Source of the DNA: Lacimicrobium sp. SS2-24
GTDB taxonomy: Bacteria > Pseudomonadota > Gammaproteobacteria > Enterobacterales > Alteromonadaceae
NCBI RefSeq assembly: GCF_002201535.1
Contig: NZ_NIWW01000005.1
Location: 124,001-188,000 of the forward strand
Direction of reading: 5' to 3'
Length of the DNA stretch: 64,000 nucleotides
Part shown: positions 47,617-58,343 of the stretch, one piece after another
Position numbering within the stretch: the first letter of the stretch is position 1
Layout: the number at the start of each line of letters is the position of its first letter
Position numbers and translations under genes: made by a program
Notes under the pieces: generated by a model
The model's database searches: none
Told to the model about the DNA's origin: nothing
What the model saw: the letters and a program-made list of their open reading frames with translations, nothing else

Positions 47617-48705
47617 TTGAATATCTTCAGAAATCTGAGCGTTGCCTGCGTCACGATCCTGCTATTTGCCTGCTCTGAATCCACAACAACTGATTCAGCT
47701 CCAGCGGCGAAGGAACAGACCTTTAAATGGAAACTGGTGACCTCGTGGCCCAAAAACTTTCCAGGTCTGGGCAGGGCACCTGAAACCTTCGCTGACTACG
47801 TAGACAGGATGTCAGGCGGTCGCCTCAAGATCCAGGTTTATGGGGCAGGTGAGCTGGTGCCGGGGTTTGAAGTATTTGATGCTGTATCCAATGGCACAGC
47901 ACAAATGGGACATGCTGGTAGCTATTATTGGAAGGGTAAAGCGCCCGCAGCACAGATTTTTACTGCCATCCCCTTTGGTATGAATGTGACGGAAATGAAT
48001 GCGTGGATCCATTATGGTGGCGGTCTTGAGCTATGGCGTGAGCTATATAAGCCCTTTGGTGTGATTCCCTTTGCAGGGGGTAACACCGGGGTGCAGATGG
48101 CTGGCTGGTTTAAGAAAGAAATCACTAGTATCGCTGATTTAGAAAACCTGAAGATGCGTATGCCAGGACTGGGCGCAGAAGTGCTTAAAAAGGTGGGGGG
48201 GATGCCAGTCGCCTTGCCTGGAGGGCAGATTTTCACTTCACTGCAAACCGGTGCAATTGATGCCACCGAGTGGGTCGGCCCTTACAATGATCTGGCTTTT
48301 GGTCTGCATAAAGTGGCGGATTATTATTACTACTCCGGTTGGCATGAGCCTGGCGCGATGCTGGAATTCACCGTTAATGAAGAGGCCTACCAGTCGCTGC
48401 CAGAGGATTTACAGGCCATCATTGAAGTGGCTACCCGCGCGGTCAATCAGGACATGCTTGATGAATACACCGCCCGCAATAATGAAGCCTTGCAGGCATT
48501 ACAGGACAAGCATGGAGTGAAGGTGTTGCCATTACCCGAAGACGTTATGCAAGCGCTGAAACGGGCTTCTGCCGAGGTCATGCAGGAGCAGGCACAGGCC
48601 GATCCTCAGTTTGCCAGGATATATGCCTCTTATCAGGAATTTCAGAAAAACGTCAGTCGCTACCATAGACTGTCCGAGTTTGAATACTACAAGAACCGCC
48701 AGTAG
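47617..48705 (+). CDS. TRAP substrate-binding lipoprotein, alpha-keto-acid type
   Basis: A 362-residue DctP-type solute receptor. The start is a TTG with AAGGAG 6 bases upstream. LLFAC forms a lipobox, so it is probably membrane-tethered rather than free. MRMPGLGAEVLKKVGG supplies the carboxylate-binding Arg, and GAIDATEWVGPYND and YYYYSGWHEPG closely resemble TakP-like proteins that bind alpha-keto acids or related hydroxy acids, often with a metal ion. The order small permease, large permease, receptor makes a complete transporter. Confidence 0.9.
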   Translation: MNIFRNLSVACVTILLFACSESTTTDSAPAAKEQTFKWKLVTSWPKNFPGLGRAPETFADYVDRMSGGRLKIQVYGAGELVPGFEVFDAVSNGTAQMGHAGSYYWKGKAPAAQIFTAIPFGMNVTEMNAWIHYGGGLELWRELYKPFGVIPFAGGNTGVQMAGWFKKEITSIADLENLKMRMPGLGAEVLKKVGGMPVALPGGQIFTSLQTGAIDATEWVGPYNDLAFGLHKVADYYYYSGWHEPGAMLEFTVNEEAYQSLPEDLQAIIEVATRAVNQDMLDEYTARNNEALQALQDKHGVKVLPLPEDVMQALKRASAEVMQEQAQADPQFARIYASYQEFQKNVSRYHRLSEFEYYKNRQ

Positions 48706-48825
48706 TGATGAGGGCGAACTGAACCACAAGCTGACAACAAAGTTCAATACGCCTAGCTGCTCAGAGTTGTTTATCGATACGGGGGCGATACAATGCCCCC
48801 ACTTTATTTCAAAGGAAGCGTCAAT

Positions 48826-50004
48826 ATGGTCATTCAGCCGAAAATTCGCGGCTTTATTTGCACTAATGCCCACCCGGTGGGCTGTGCTGTCAATGTGAAA
48901 AAGCAGATTGATTACATCCGCCAGCAATCTCACCCGGCACAGGGTGCCAAAAATGTGCTGGTATTGGGATGCTCAACAGGATACGGGCTGGCCTCCAGAA
49001 TTACCGCAGCTTTTGGTTATGGCGCCAAAACATTGGGTGTGTGCTTTGAAAAGCCTCCTACTGAGCGTAAAACGGGCACCGCTGGGTGGTACAATACGGC
49101 CGCCTTTCATCAACAGGCGCAAGAGGCCGGGTTGTACGCTAAAACGATCAACGGTGACGCCTTTTCAAATGAAATTAAGGCCGAGGTCATCGAAGCGATT
49201 AAAGCCGACATGGGCAAAGTGGATCTGGTTGTTTACAGTCTGGCCTCGCCACGACGCACCGATCCCAACAGCGGTGAGACCTTCAAATCAGTTTTGAAGC
49301 CGGTGGGACACGGTTACAAGACCAAAACCTATGATACCGATAAAGATCTGGTCCATGATATTGAACTGGAACCCGCTACCCAGGAAGAAATTGATCACAC
49401 CATCAAGGTAATGGGGGGTGAAGACTGGGAAATGTGGATGGATGCGCTGGACCAGGCGGGGGTGCTGGCTAACGGCTGTCGCACAACGGCCTACACTTAT
49501 ATTGGTAAAGAGCTGACCTGGCCGATTTATGGTCATGCCACCATTGGTAAAGCCAAAGAGGATCTGGACCGAGCCGCTGCCGCCATAAATGCCACTAAGG
49601 CCGATAAGCAGGTGAAAGCTTACGTGTCTTCACTTAAGGCGCTGGTTACACAAGCCTCTTCCGCGATTCCGGTAATGCCATTGTATATTTCCCTGATCTA
49701 TAAAGTGATGAAGGAAGAGGGGACGCACGAGGGTTGTATCGAGCAAATTCAGGGACTGTTTGCCGAAAAACTCTTTGCCGATGAACCGCAAACCGATGAG
49801 GCGAACCGGCTGCGTATGGATAGCAAAGAAACTAACCAGCAGACCCAGGCTAAAATCAAGGCATTGTGGGATCAGGTTACTCAGGAAAACTTCCATCAAT
49901 TGAGCGACTATGCGGGTTATCATCAGGAGTTCCTGCACCTGTTTGGCTTCGGTTTTGATGAAGTGGACTATGATGCAGACGTCAACCCAATGGTAAACTG
50001 GTAA
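48826..50004 (+). CDS. fabV: Enoyl-ACP reductase FabV (NADH)
   Basis: A 392-residue single-domain enoyl reductase that completes each fatty acid elongation cycle and is typically triclosan-resistant. The N-terminal [23 protein letters not shown]-binding [10 protein letters not shown], and active-site Tyr235-x8-Lys244 ([10 protein letters not shown]) match the family exactly in position. The ATG at 48826 with AAGGA upstream is preferred to the open frame from 48793. No fabI is visible in the window. A terminator follows. Confidence 0.96.
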   Translation: MVIQPKIRGFICTNAHPVGCAVNVKKQIDYIRQQSHPAQGAKNVLVLGCSTGYGLASRITAAFGYGAKTLGVCFEKPPTERKTGTAGWYNTAAFHQQAQEAGLYAKTINGDAFSNEIKAEVIEAIKADMGKVDLVVYSLASPRRTDPNSGETFKSVLKPVGHGYKTKTYDTDKDLVHDIELEPATQEEIDHTIKVMGGEDWEMWMDALDQAGVLANGCRTTAYTYIGKELTWPIYGHATIGKAKEDLDRAAAAINATKADKQVKAYVSSLKALVTQASSAIPVMPLYISLIYKVMKEEGTHEGCIEQIQGLFAEKLFADEPQTDEANRLRMDSKETNQQTQAKIKALWDQVTQENFHQLSDYAGYHQEFLHLFGFGFDEVDYDADVNPMVNW

Positions 50005-50020
50005 GCGCCTGATTTAAAAG

Positions 50021-50045
50021 AACCGCCGTGCAGGCGGTTTTTTTT
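50021..50045 (+). terminator. Rho-independent terminator of fabV
   Basis: AACCGCC and GGCGGTT pair around GTGCA, followed by eight T residues, 16 bases after the stop. Confidence 0.92.
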
Positions 50046-50430
50046 GCTCTAGAGCAGACTCTGGCCTAAAGTTGCACAAATATTGCCATGGAAAACCCTT
50101 GGTAGTTAGTGCTAAAATGCGCCGCTTAGAAACCCAGCAGTATGGTTTCGGCATTTTTCCTGTTTTCTCTGCGGACGAAGTCTATGAGGTACGCCACCGG
50201 GTTTTGTTTGTAGATGCTGCCATCGGGAATAACGCAGTGCCTGAACGGGTTTTGCAATGCGGCAGCGGCCACAGAGCCGAACCGAATAATCAAGAGTAAG
50301 AGTATAAATTGCAGGCGCTTGTCACTGGAAGCAGTGGTCAGGTGAAGTTCGCTTTGAGTCCTCATCAGGGTTGGATTTCTAATCCAGGCAATCCTGATGA
50401 GTATTCAGTCAATGAGTAGTGCAATTGCGT
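50046..50430 (+). promoter_or_regulatory. Leader/promoter region of the nqr operon with stem-loops
   Basis: No gene is supported between fabV and nqrA. A possible -10 TAAAAT is at 50113-50118. GAAACC and GGTTTC (50129-50134, 50144-50149) pair and are followed by GGCATTTTT, an attenuator-like arrangement. CTCATCAGG and CCTGATGAG (50361-50369, 50393-50401) form a perfect 9-bp outer stem enclosing TGGATT-TCT-AATCCA (50372-50386), ending 29 bases before the nqrA ATG and lacking a T-run. The last structure is a good candidate for an RNA control element. Confidence 0.5.
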
Positions 50431-51771
50431 ATGATTAAAATCACCAAAGGGTTGGATCTCCCCATCAAGGGAGCGCCACAACAACAGATCCATGATGGTC
50501 CCCAGGTTAACCGGGTGGCCGTACTTGGAGAAGAGTACGTCGGGATGCGTCCTACCATGCATGTGCAGGTAGACGATAAAGTCAAAAAAGGTCAGTTACT
50601 TTTTGAAGACAAAAAGAATCCCGGTGTGAAGTTTACAGCGCCTGCTGCCGGTAAGGTCGTAGAAGTCAACCGCGGCGCCCGTCGTGTGTTGCAGTCAGTT
50701 GTGATCGAGCTGGATGGCGAAGAACAGGAAAGCTTTCCCAGCTTTGATGCCGCTAAACTCGACAACCTTAATCGAGATGAGGTGGAAAAGCAGCTGGTCG
50801 ACTCAGGGATGTGGTTAGCGCTGCGTACCCGCCCGTACAGCAAGTCTCCTGAGCTTGGGTCAAAACCTGCAGCTATTTTCGTCAATGCGATGGATACCAA
50901 TCCTCTGGCGGCAGATCCTGCTCCCATTATCGCAGAGCGTAAAGAAGACTTTATCAACGGCCTGAAAGTGCTTGGCAACCTGACCGACGGAAACGTTTAT
51001 GTCAGTAAAGCGGCGGGTGCAGATGTCAGCACCGGCGATGCCAAAGTCGAAGTCAACGAATTTGCCGGTCCGCATCCGGCAGGGTTGGTTGGCACACATA
51101 TCCACTTTCTTGACTCGGCAGGTCCGGGCAAAGTGGTCTGGCACATCAATTATCAGGATGTCATGGCGTACGGTTCGTTTTTCACCACCGGTGAGATTGA
51201 TACCCGCCGTGTTATTGCCTTAGGTGGTCCTGCAGCGAAGAACCCGCGTCTGATTCGCACGGTGCTTGGTGCCAGTACCGAGCAGTTGACGGCAGGCGAG
51301 ATGACTGGTGGCGATATCCGCGTCATTTCAGGTTCAGTGTTGTGCGGAACCAATGCTCATGGTGTTCATGGTTATCTGGGACGTTTTCACCTGCAATTGA
51401 GTTTGCTTGCCGAGGGCAATCAGAAAGAGTTGTTCGGATGGTTGCGCCCTGGCAGCGATAAGCACTCTGTAACCCGTGCTTACCTTGGACACTTGTCGCC
51501 AAAACGCCTGTTCGACATGACCACTACCACTAATGGTTCTGACCGGGCGATGGTGCCAATAGGTAACTATGAGCGGGTCATGCCGCTGGATATTCTACCG
51601 ACTATGTTGTTGAGAGATCTGCTCTCCGGTGATACAGACAGCGCACAGTTGCTCGGATGTATGGAATTGGACGAGGAAGATCTTGGATTGTGCACTTATG
51701 TGTGCCCTGGCAAGTATAACTATGGACCTGTCCTGCGTGAATGCTTGACCAAGATTGAGAAAGAGGGCTGA
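50431..51771 (+). CDS. nqrA: Na+-translocating NADH:quinone reductase subunit A
   Basis: A 446-residue subunit, the same length as the Vibrio cholerae protein, starting [14 protein letters not shown]. It is cytoplasmic-facing and binds ubiquinone at the end of the electron path. [16 protein letters not shown] is the conserved lipoyl-like loop. The ATG at 50431 is preferred to the in-frame start 12 bases upstream. First gene of a complete nqrABCDEF operon that uses NADH oxidation to pump Na+. Confidence 0.97.
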   Translation: MIKITKGLDLPIKGAPQQQIHDGPQVNRVAVLGEEYVGMRPTMHVQVDDKVKKGQLLFEDKKNPGVKFTAPAAGKVVEVNRGARRVLQSVVIELDGEEQESFPSFDAAKLDNLNRDEVEKQLVDSGMWLALRTRPYSKSPELGSKPAAIFVNAMDTNPLAADPAPIIAERKEDFINGLKVLGNLTDGNVYVSKAAGADVSTGDAKVEVNEFAGPHPAGLVGTHIHFLDSAGPGKVVWHINYQDVMAYGSFFTTGEIDTRRVIALGGPAAKNPRLIRTVLGASTEQLTAGEMTGGDIRVISGSVLCGTNAHGVHGYLGRFHLQLSLLAEGNQKELFGWLRPGSDKHSVTRAYLGHLSPKRLFDMTTTTNGSDRAMVPIGNYERVMPLDILPTMLLRDLLSGDTDSAQLLGCMELDEEDLGLCTYVCPGKYNYGPVLRECLTKIEKEG

Positions 51772-51774
51772 TCC

Positions 51775-52992
51775 ATGAGTTTAAAAGATTATCTTGAAAA
51801 AATTGAGCCTGACTTTGAGCCAGGTGGTAAATATGAGAAGTGGTATGCGCTGTACGAAGCGGCCGCCACCATTTTCTATACACCGGGTAAAGTCAACAAA
51901 GCAGTAACCCATGTGCGTGACAGTATTGATCTGAAACGGATCATGATCATGGTATGGATGGCCACGTTCCCTGCCATGTTCTACGGTATGTACAATGTGG
52001 GTCATCAGGCCAATGAAGCCCTGTTAGCAGGTGCTTCATGGGCCGATACGGTGAATGTGTACTGGCAGGCCGGTCTGTTCTCTGCGTTAGGCGGTGAATT
52101 GGGCACAGCCGCAGCGGGATGGGGCTCCATGATGTTGTATGGCGCCTGCTTCTTTTTGCCCATCTATGCGGTTACTTTCATTGTCGGTGGTTTCTGGGAG
52201 GTGTTGTTCGCCTCGGTACGCAAACACGAAGTTAACGAAGGCTTCTTTGTGACCTCAGTTTTGTTTGCACTGACCTTGCCGGCCACTATTCCATTGTGGC
52301 AAGTCGCATTGGGCATCACCTTCGGTGTGGTCATCGCCAAAGAAGTGTTCGGTGGAACAGGACGTAACTTCCTTAACCCGGCGCTGTCTGGCCGCGCGTT
52401 CCTGTACTTTGCCTATCCGGCACAAATCTCCGGCGATGCCATCTGGACCGCTGCGGACGGTTTTTCCGGCGCAACGGCGCTGAGTCAGGCTGCCAGCGGT
52501 TCACTGGATTATGCAGATACGCAATTGTGGTGGGACTCGTTCTTCGGCAACATTCAGGGCTCTGTGGGTGAAGTCTCTACCCTGGCGCTGTTGATTGGCG
52601 GATTGTTTATCATGTACATGCGCATTGCGTCCTGGCGGATCGTGCTGGGCGTGTTGTTTGGCATGGCGTTGTTCAGCACCCTGCTTAATATGATTGGCAG
52701 TGACACCAATAGCATGTTCGCAATGCCCTGGTACTGGCATCTGGTTACCGGTGGTTTTGCCTTTGGTATGTTGTTTATGGCGACCGATCCTGTGTCTGCG
52801 TCTTTTACCAATCAGGGTAAATGGGCGTACGGCATCATGATTGGTTTTATGTGTGTGATGATTCGTGTGCTCAACCCCGCCTTCCCCGAAGGCATGATGT
52901 TAGCCATCCTGTTCGCTAACCTGTGGGCACCACTGTTCGACTACTTCGTTGTGCAGGGCAATATCAAACGGAGGATGGCACGTGTCAGCTAA
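51775..52992 (+). CDS. nqrB: Na+-translocating NADH:quinone reductase subunit B
   Basis: A 405-residue membrane subunit with about 10 spans. SGAT at 231-234 carries the Thr that holds covalent FMN (T236 in Vibrio). It also hosts riboflavin and part of the Na+ path. It starts 3 bases after nqrA and overlaps nqrC by 11 bases. Confidence 0.97.
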   Translation: MSLKDYLEKIEPDFEPGGKYEKWYALYEAAATIFYTPGKVNKAVTHVRDSIDLKRIMIMVWMATFPAMFYGMYNVGHQANEALLAGASWADTVNVYWQAGLFSALGGELGTAAAGWGSMMLYGACFFLPIYAVTFIVGGFWEVLFASVRKHEVNEGFFVTSVLFALTLPATIPLWQVALGITFGVVIAKEVFGGTGRNFLNPALSGRAFLYFAYPAQISGDAIWTAADGFSGATALSQAASGSLDYADTQLWWDSFFGNIQGSVGEVSTLALLIGGLFIMYMRIASWRIVLGVLFGMALFSTLLNMIGSDTNSMFAMPWYWHLVTGGFAFGMLFMATDPVSASFTNQGKWAYGIMIGFMCVMIRVLNPAFPEGMMLAILFANLWAPLFDYFVVQGNIKRRMARVS

Positions 52993-53737
52993 AAAAGAAA
53001 CTTTCCCCAAAACAGTCGGCATTGTTGTTGCCGTATGTCTGGTTTGTTCCATCGTGGTATCCGGTGCAGCCGTTGGTTTACGTTCTTTGCAGCAGACCAA
53101 CGCAGCACTGGACAAGCAGAGTAATATCCTGCACGCGGCCGGCTTACTCGAGCAGGCGAAAGGCGACATTGCCGGAACTTATGACGCCAAGATTGAGCGT
53201 CGTTTTGTTGACCTGAATACCGGTGAATATGTCGACATGCCAGCTGATTACGATATGTATAAAGCGGCTAAGGTGACAGACAAGAGTATTAAGGTTGAGA
53301 ACAGCAACGTCGGTTTTCAGCGCCGGGCGAATGTAGCCAGTGTGTATCTGGTTAAGGATGACTCCGGCGCCGTATCCCGCATCGTACTGCCTGTGCATGG
53401 CAGTGGTTTGTGGAATCTGATGTACGGCTTTCTGGCTGTTGATAATGATGGCAATACTATCCGCGAGCTGATCTACTACGATCAGCAGGAAACACCGGGA
53501 CTGGGTGGAGAAGTACAAAACCCTGACTGGCAAGCAAAGTGGGATGGTAAGAAAATTTATAAAGATGGCGAAGTCGCCATTGCCGTGAAGAAAAATGTCG
53601 CGGCTGATAATGACTATGCTGTTGATGCCCTTTCAGGTGCGACCCTGACCAGCAATGGCGTGCAGAACACGCTGGATTATTGGTTGGGTGAAAATGGCTT
53701 TGGCCCTTACCTGAATAAACAGCCCTGGAAGTCTTGA
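52982..53737 (+). CDS. nqrC: Na+-translocating NADH:quinone reductase subunit C
   Basis: A 251-residue subunit with one N-terminal membrane segment and a periplasmic FMN domain. [10 protein letters not shown] near 218-227 contains the Thr (about 221) that ApbE flavinylates. The start is a GTG at 52982 with GGAGG 7 bases upstream, inside the end of nqrB; the product begins [13 protein letters not shown], as in the family. The longer open frame from 52949 would overlap nqrB further without homology. Confidence 0.95.
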   Translation: MSAKKETFPKTVGIVVAVCLVCSIVVSGAAVGLRSLQQTNAALDKQSNILHAAGLLEQAKGDIAGTYDAKIERRFVDLNTGEYVDMPADYDMYKAAKVTDKSIKVENSNVGFQRRANVASVYLVKDDSGAVSRIVLPVHGSGLWNLMYGFLAVDNDGNTIRELIYYDQQETPGLGGEVQNPDWQAKWDGKKIYKDGEVAIAVKKNVAADNDYAVDALSGATLTSNGVQNTLDYWLGENGFGPYLNKQPWKS

Positions 53738-53750
53738 GGAGGCAGTAGCA

Positions 53751-54383
<633 letters not shown>

Positions 54384-54386
54384 GCC

Positions 54387-54995
54387 ATGGAACATTATCT
54401 GAGTCTTTTAGTTAAGAGTATTTTTGTTGAAAACATGGCCCTGTCGTTGTTCCTGGGTATGTGTACGTTTCTGGCCGTGTCCAAAAAGGTGAAAACCTCT
54501 ATGGGTCTGGGTGTAGCAGTGATCGTGGTACTGGGTATTTCCGTACCGGTAAACCAGGTTATTTACGTGAATGTGCTGGCACCCGGGGCTCTCGACTGGA
54601 TGGGTTTCCCTGAAGCAGATTTGAGCTTCCTCAGCTTTCTGACGTTTATTGGGGTCATTGCCGCTTTAGTACAGATCCTGGAAATGCTACTGGATAAGTT
54701 CTTTCCGCCTCTGTACAACGCGCTGGGTATTTTCCTGCCGTTGATCACGGTGAACTGTGCCATTTTCGGCGGTGTTGCCTTTGCGGTGCAGCGTGAATAT
54801 AACTTTACCGAAAGTATCGTCTACGGTTTAGGTAGTGGTATGGGCTGGGCTCTGGCTATTACCCTGCTGGCCGCAGTAAGAGAGAAGCTGAAGTATGCCG
54901 ACATGCCTGATGGTATTCGCGGTCTCGGCTCGGTATTTATGATTGCCGGTCTGATGGCGCTGGGATTCCAGTCTTTCACCGGTATCGCGCTGTAA
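54387..54995 (+). CDS. nqrE: Na+-translocating NADH:quinone reductase subunit E
   Basis: A 202-residue membrane subunit of six spans arranged opposite in topology to NqrD. It has [27 protein letters not shown] and [13 protein letters not shown], the latter with the conserved Cys of the shared iron-sulfur site. It starts 3 bases after nqrD. Confidence 0.97.
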   Translation: MEHYLSLLVKSIFVENMALSLFLGMCTFLAVSKKVKTSMGLGVAVIVVLGISVPVNQVIYVNVLAPGALDWMGFPEADLSFLSFLTFIGVIAALVQILEMLLDKFFPPLYNALGIFLPLITVNCAIFGGVAFAVQREYNFTESIVYGLGSGMGWALAITLLAAVREKLKYADMPDGIRGLGSVFMIAGLMALGFQSFTGIAL

Positions 54996-55018
54996 CGCAC
55001 GACACATAGGAGTATCTA

Positions 55019-56251
55019 ATGAATCAAGTTGAGATTTATCTTGGTGTCGGCATGTTCATCGCCATCGTACTGGTGCTGGTGTTCATCATTACCTTCGCCA
55101 AGTCTAAACTGGTGCCCTCTGGCGAGGTCACCATCGAAATCAATGGTGATCCGGAGAAGTCCATCACCGCCCAACCAGGCGATAAGCTGTTGGGTGCATT
55201 GGCAAACGCCGGTATTTTCGTTTCTTCTGCCTGCGGTGGTGGTGGTTCTTGTGGCCAGTGCCGCGTCGACGTGAAAGACGGCGGGGGTGAAATTCTGCCA
55301 ACGGAACTGGATCATATTACCAAGCGTGAAGCCCGCGAGGGTTGCCGTTTGTCCTGCCAGGTTGCTATCAAGCAGGATATGAAGATTGAGCTGGAAGATG
55401 AAGTCTTTGGTATTAAGAAGTGGGATTGTGATGTTATCTCTAATGACAACAAAGCCACGTTTATCAAGGAACTCAAACTCAAAATTCCTAACGGTGAGAG
55501 TGTACCTTTCCGCGCTGGTGGTTATATTCAGATTGAGGCACCGCCTCATCACGTGAAATATAAAGACTTTGAGATCCCGGAAGAATATCGTCCGGATTGG
55601 GAGCGCTTCGGCTTCTTTGATATCGAGTCCAAAGTTGATGAAGAAGTGATTCGCGCCTATTCCATGGCCAATTATCCTGAGGAAAAGGGCATTATTATGC
55701 TGAACGTGCGTATTGCTACGCCGCCGCCTAATAATCTGAGTCTTCCTGCCGGTAAGATGTCTTCGTATATCTGGAGCCTCAAAGAAGGCGACAAAGCCAC
55801 CATCTCCGGTCCATTCGGTGAATTCTTCGCCAAAGATACTGATGCAGAAATGGTGTTTGTGGGCGGTGGTGCCGGTATGGCACCGATGCGTTCACATATC
55901 TTTGACCAGCTGCGCCGGATCAAAACCGATCGTAAAATTACGTTCTGGTATGGTGCCCGTTCGTTGCGTGAGATGTTCTACGTTGAAGACTTCGATGAGC
56001 TGCAGGAGCAGAACGAAAACTTCACCTGGCATGTGGCGCTCTCCGATCCTCAGCCGGAAGACAATTGGGAAGGCCATACAGGGTTTATTCACCAGGTATT
56101 GCTGGAGAACTATCTGAAGGATCATCCTGCGCCGGAAGACTGTGAGTTCTATATGTGCGGTCCACCGATGATGAATGCGGCGGTCATTAATATGCTCAAG
56201 GAACTGGGCGTAGAAGATGAGAACATTATGCTCGACGATTTCGGCGGCTAA
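55019..56251 (+). CDS. nqrF: Na+-translocating NADH:quinone reductase subunit F
   Basis: A 410-residue NADH-input subunit. One N-terminal span (5-26), then a [2Fe-2S] ferredoxin domain with C72, C78, C81 and C113 ([11 protein letters not shown] and LSCQ), a FAD domain ([11 protein letters not shown]) and an NADH domain ([25 protein letters not shown]). It passes electrons from NADH through FAD to the cluster. GGAG precedes the ATG. A terminator follows. Confidence 0.97.
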   Translation: MNQVEIYLGVGMFIAIVLVLVFIITFAKSKLVPSGEVTIEINGDPEKSITAQPGDKLLGALANAGIFVSSACGGGGSCGQCRVDVKDGGGEILPTELDHITKREAREGCRLSCQVAIKQDMKIELEDEVFGIKKWDCDVISNDNKATFIKELKLKIPNGESVPFRAGGYIQIEAPPHHVKYKDFEIPEEYRPDWERFGFFDIESKVDEEVIRAYSMANYPEEKGIIMLNVRIATPPPNNLSLPAGKMSSYIWSLKEGDKATISGPFGEFFAKDTDAEMVFVGGGAGMAPMRSHIFDQLRRIKTDRKITFWYGARSLREMFYVEDFDELQEQNENFTWHVALSDPQPEDNWEGHTGFIHQVLLENYLKDHPAPEDCEFYMCGPPMMNAAVINMLKELGVEDENIMLDDFGG

Positions 56252-56266
56252 TACTCATTATCTTAT

Positions 56267-56291
56267 AAAAGGGGCTGCGGCCCCTTTTTTT
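56267..56291 (+). terminator. Terminator after nqrF
   Basis: GGGGC and GCCCC pair around TGCG, extended by A/T pairs and followed by seven T residues. It separates the six subunit genes from apbE-nqrM. Confidence 0.85.
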
Positions 56292-56339
56292 ATGCGTTTG
56301 TTTTTAATTAGCTCGGTCATCTGACAAAGAGGAATGGGT

Positions 56340-57350
56340 GTGATAATTCGTAGTCTTCAAGCTGTGTTAGTCGTATTGTTGATGGTGCTGGTAACAGGCT
56401 GTCAGCAGCCCCCTGGAGAGTCTGTGCTGCAAGGTCGCACCATGGGCACCACCTACACAATTAAATTCGTAAATAGCAAGAATCTGAACGAACAAGGCCT
56501 TAAGCAGGATATTGATAGCTTACTGGAAAAGGTCAACAAGCAGATGTCCACCTATGATCCAGAGTCAGAGTTGTCGCGCTTTAATCAATGGAAGAGCACG
56601 GCGCCATTCCCACTATCTGAGGCGACCTTAACAGTCATGCAGGAGGCAAAACGCCTCGGTCAGTTAAGCGAAGGTCTGTTGGATGTTACCGTTGGTCCGC
56701 TGGTCAATCTGTGGGGGTTCGGTCCAGCTGGTCGCCCTGAAAACGTGCCTTCTGTGGAGCTGATTGAAAGCACTAAAGCCCGGACAGGGCTGGACAAATT
56801 ACAACTTGATGCAGGGTATGCGAGAAAACGTGAGGCAGAGCTGTATGTGGATCTGTCTACCATTGCCAAGGGTTATGGCGTGGATGTGGTTGCTAATCAC
56901 CTGGAGCGTCAGGGGATACACAATTATCTGGTAGAGATTGGCGGTGAGATGCGTCTCAAGGGCATAAAGTCAACAGCACAGCCCTGGCGCGTTGCAATCG
57001 AAAAACCCGTATCTACTGAGCGTGCGGTGCAACAGGTCATCAGCGTTGGAGACAACGCCGTGGCGACTTCGGGTGACTACCGGAATTATTATGAAGAAGA
57101 CGGGATACGTTATTCTCATCTTATCGATCCCACCACGGGTTATCCGATTAAGCATAATTTGGTCTCCGTGACCGTGGTTCATCCATCGAGCATGACAGCG
57201 GATGGTCTTGCTACGGCACTGAATATCATGGGGGCGGAAAGAGGACTTGCCTTTGCCAGAGAACAAAATTTGGCCGTGATGTTTATAATCCGCGAAAAAG
57301 ATGGCTTTAGCGCGTATAATACCGCCGAGTTTGATCCTTATTTGCAGTAA
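56340..57350 (+). CDS. apbE: FAD:protein FMN transferase ApbE (lipoprotein)
   Basis: About 336 residues. LVTGC is a lipobox, so it is a periplasmic lipoprotein. ApbE attaches FMN from FAD to Thr in SGAT-type motifs, here those of NqrB and NqrC. Motifs seen are GRTMGTTYTIKF, VDLSTIAKGYGVD, the flavin-binding NYLVEIGGEMRLKG and SHLIDPTTGYP. An ATG at 56334 sits only 0-1 bases after AGAGGA, while the in-frame GTG at 56340 has ideal spacing, so I chose the GTG. It lies downstream of the nqrF terminator and next to nqrM. Confidence 0.94.
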   Translation: MIIRSLQAVLVVLLMVLVTGCQQPPGESVLQGRTMGTTYTIKFVNSKNLNEQGLKQDIDSLLEKVNKQMSTYDPESELSRFNQWKSTAPFPLSEATLTVMQEAKRLGQLSEGLLDVTVGPLVNLWGFGPAGRPENVPSVELIESTKARTGLDKLQLDAGYARKREAELYVDLSTIAKGYGVDVVANHLERQGIHNYLVEIGGEMRLKGIKSTAQPWRVAIEKPVSTERAVQQVISVGDNAVATSGDYRNYYEEDGIRYSHLIDPTTGYPIKHNLVSVTVVHPSSMTADGLATALNIMGAERGLAFAREQNLAVMFIIREKDGFSAYNTAEFDPYLQ

Positions 57351-57362
57351 CAGGGGTAGTTT

Positions 57363-57596
57363 GTGAGCACGTTTTTTCTGGCTTTTGGTTTTTTTCTTTT
57401 AGTCGTGATTGCCATGTCCGTTGGTTACCTGGTGCAGAAGAAAAGCATTTCAGGCAGCTGTGGGGGACTCGGAGCCATCGGCATAGAAAAGGCCTGTGAT
57501 TGTCCCGAACCCTGTGATCGTAAAAAAGCACGGATGGAGCGGGAAGAAGCGCGCCAGAAGAAGCTTCAGGAATGGCAGCAGAATAAGATTATCTAG
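57363..57596 (+). CDS. nqrM: NQR maturation protein NqrM
   Basis: A 77-residue protein with one N-terminal membrane span (4-24) and a Cys-rich part, GSCGGLGAIGIEKACDCPEPC, the DUF539 signature. NqrM is needed for NQR maturation, probably iron delivery for the NqrD/NqrE cluster. The start is a GTG at 57363 with AGGGG upstream, 12 bases after apbE. With apbE it completes the assembly kit for NQR. Confidence 0.95.
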   Translation: MSTFFLAFGFFLLVVIAMSVGYLVQKKSISGSCGGLGAIGIEKACDCPEPCDRKKARMEREEARQKKLQEWQQNKII

Positions 57597-57621
57597 TCGA
57601 TTACCCAGACTGCGGGTAATC

Positions 57622-58245
57622 TTAAAGGGGCTTCTTGGCCACCATAAATACGGCAGGCCCCTTTTCAGGTTTCCACGCATAATCGATATTGAATCCGGCA
57701 TGGGCCAGTGCCATTGTCAGCTCCTTCTGTGAAAACACCTTAAACATGGGCATGAGCCCAAGCATTCTCGCCAGTGGTGCGATCAGGCGAATATGACGCC
57801 AGTGGCTGTCGGCCAGACAAACTGTACTGGAGACAAAAACACCACCCGGCTTGAGCCAGCAAAAAACCTGTTTAATCAGGGCGTCTTTGTCTTCCACCAG
57901 GTGCAACAGGCTCATGGCCATCACCATATCCACCGGCTCCGTGAGACCGATCTGGTCGGCCTCAGCCTGCTCAAAGCTGATGTTGGTAACCCCTTGCTCC
58001 TTGGCCTTATGTTCACCTATCTCAACCATTTTTTGCGACACATCCGTTGCCAGAATATGGGCCACATGCGGTGCATGAAGTAGCGCAGTTGAGCCGGTTC
58101 CGCAGCCGAGTTCGAGTATTCTGGTTTCGCTATGAAAGTATTCGCGCGTTTTGGCCAGCTTATGTTCGTATGAGGTCATATCGGCGATAGGTTGCCTGGC
58201 GTAACGCTGCGCAATTTTGTCCCAGAACTTGGAGGTGGTCTGCAT
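57622..58245 (-). CDS. Class I SAM-dependent methyltransferase
   Basis: A 207-residue small-molecule-type methyltransferase. Motif I ILELGCGTGSTALL near 43-55, then ATDVSQKMVEIG, MSLLHLVEDKDALI and WLKPGGVFVSSTVCL. The N-terminal FWDKIAQRYARQPIADMTSYEHKL resembles UbiE/COQ5-like and related families, but the match is not specific enough to name a substrate. It diverges from a LysR-type regulator with 98 bases between them, so that regulator may control it. Confidence 0.88.
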   Translation of the reverse strand: MQTTSKFWDKIAQRYARQPIADMTSYEHKLAKTREYFHSETRILELGCGTGSTALLHAPHVAHILATDVSQKMVEIGEHKAKEQGVTNISFEQAEADQIGLTEPVDMVMAMSLLHLVEDKDALIKQVFCWLKPGGVFVSSTVCLADSHWRHIRLIAPLARMLGLMPMFKVFSQKELTMALAHAGFNIDYAWKPEKGPAVFMVAKKPL

Positions 58246-58343
58246 CTCGAATATCTTTACTGTCGATTACTTTAAGGCGCATAATAACTATGCGAAAACG
58301 CAGAGAGTAGAGCCAAAAATGCATTACACCTATACAAATTTGT

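Noticed and set aside
50072-50299. 75-codon ORF between fabV and nqrA
   Set aside because: No recognisable family, no convincing start signal, and it overlaps apparent leader structures; treated as non-coding.
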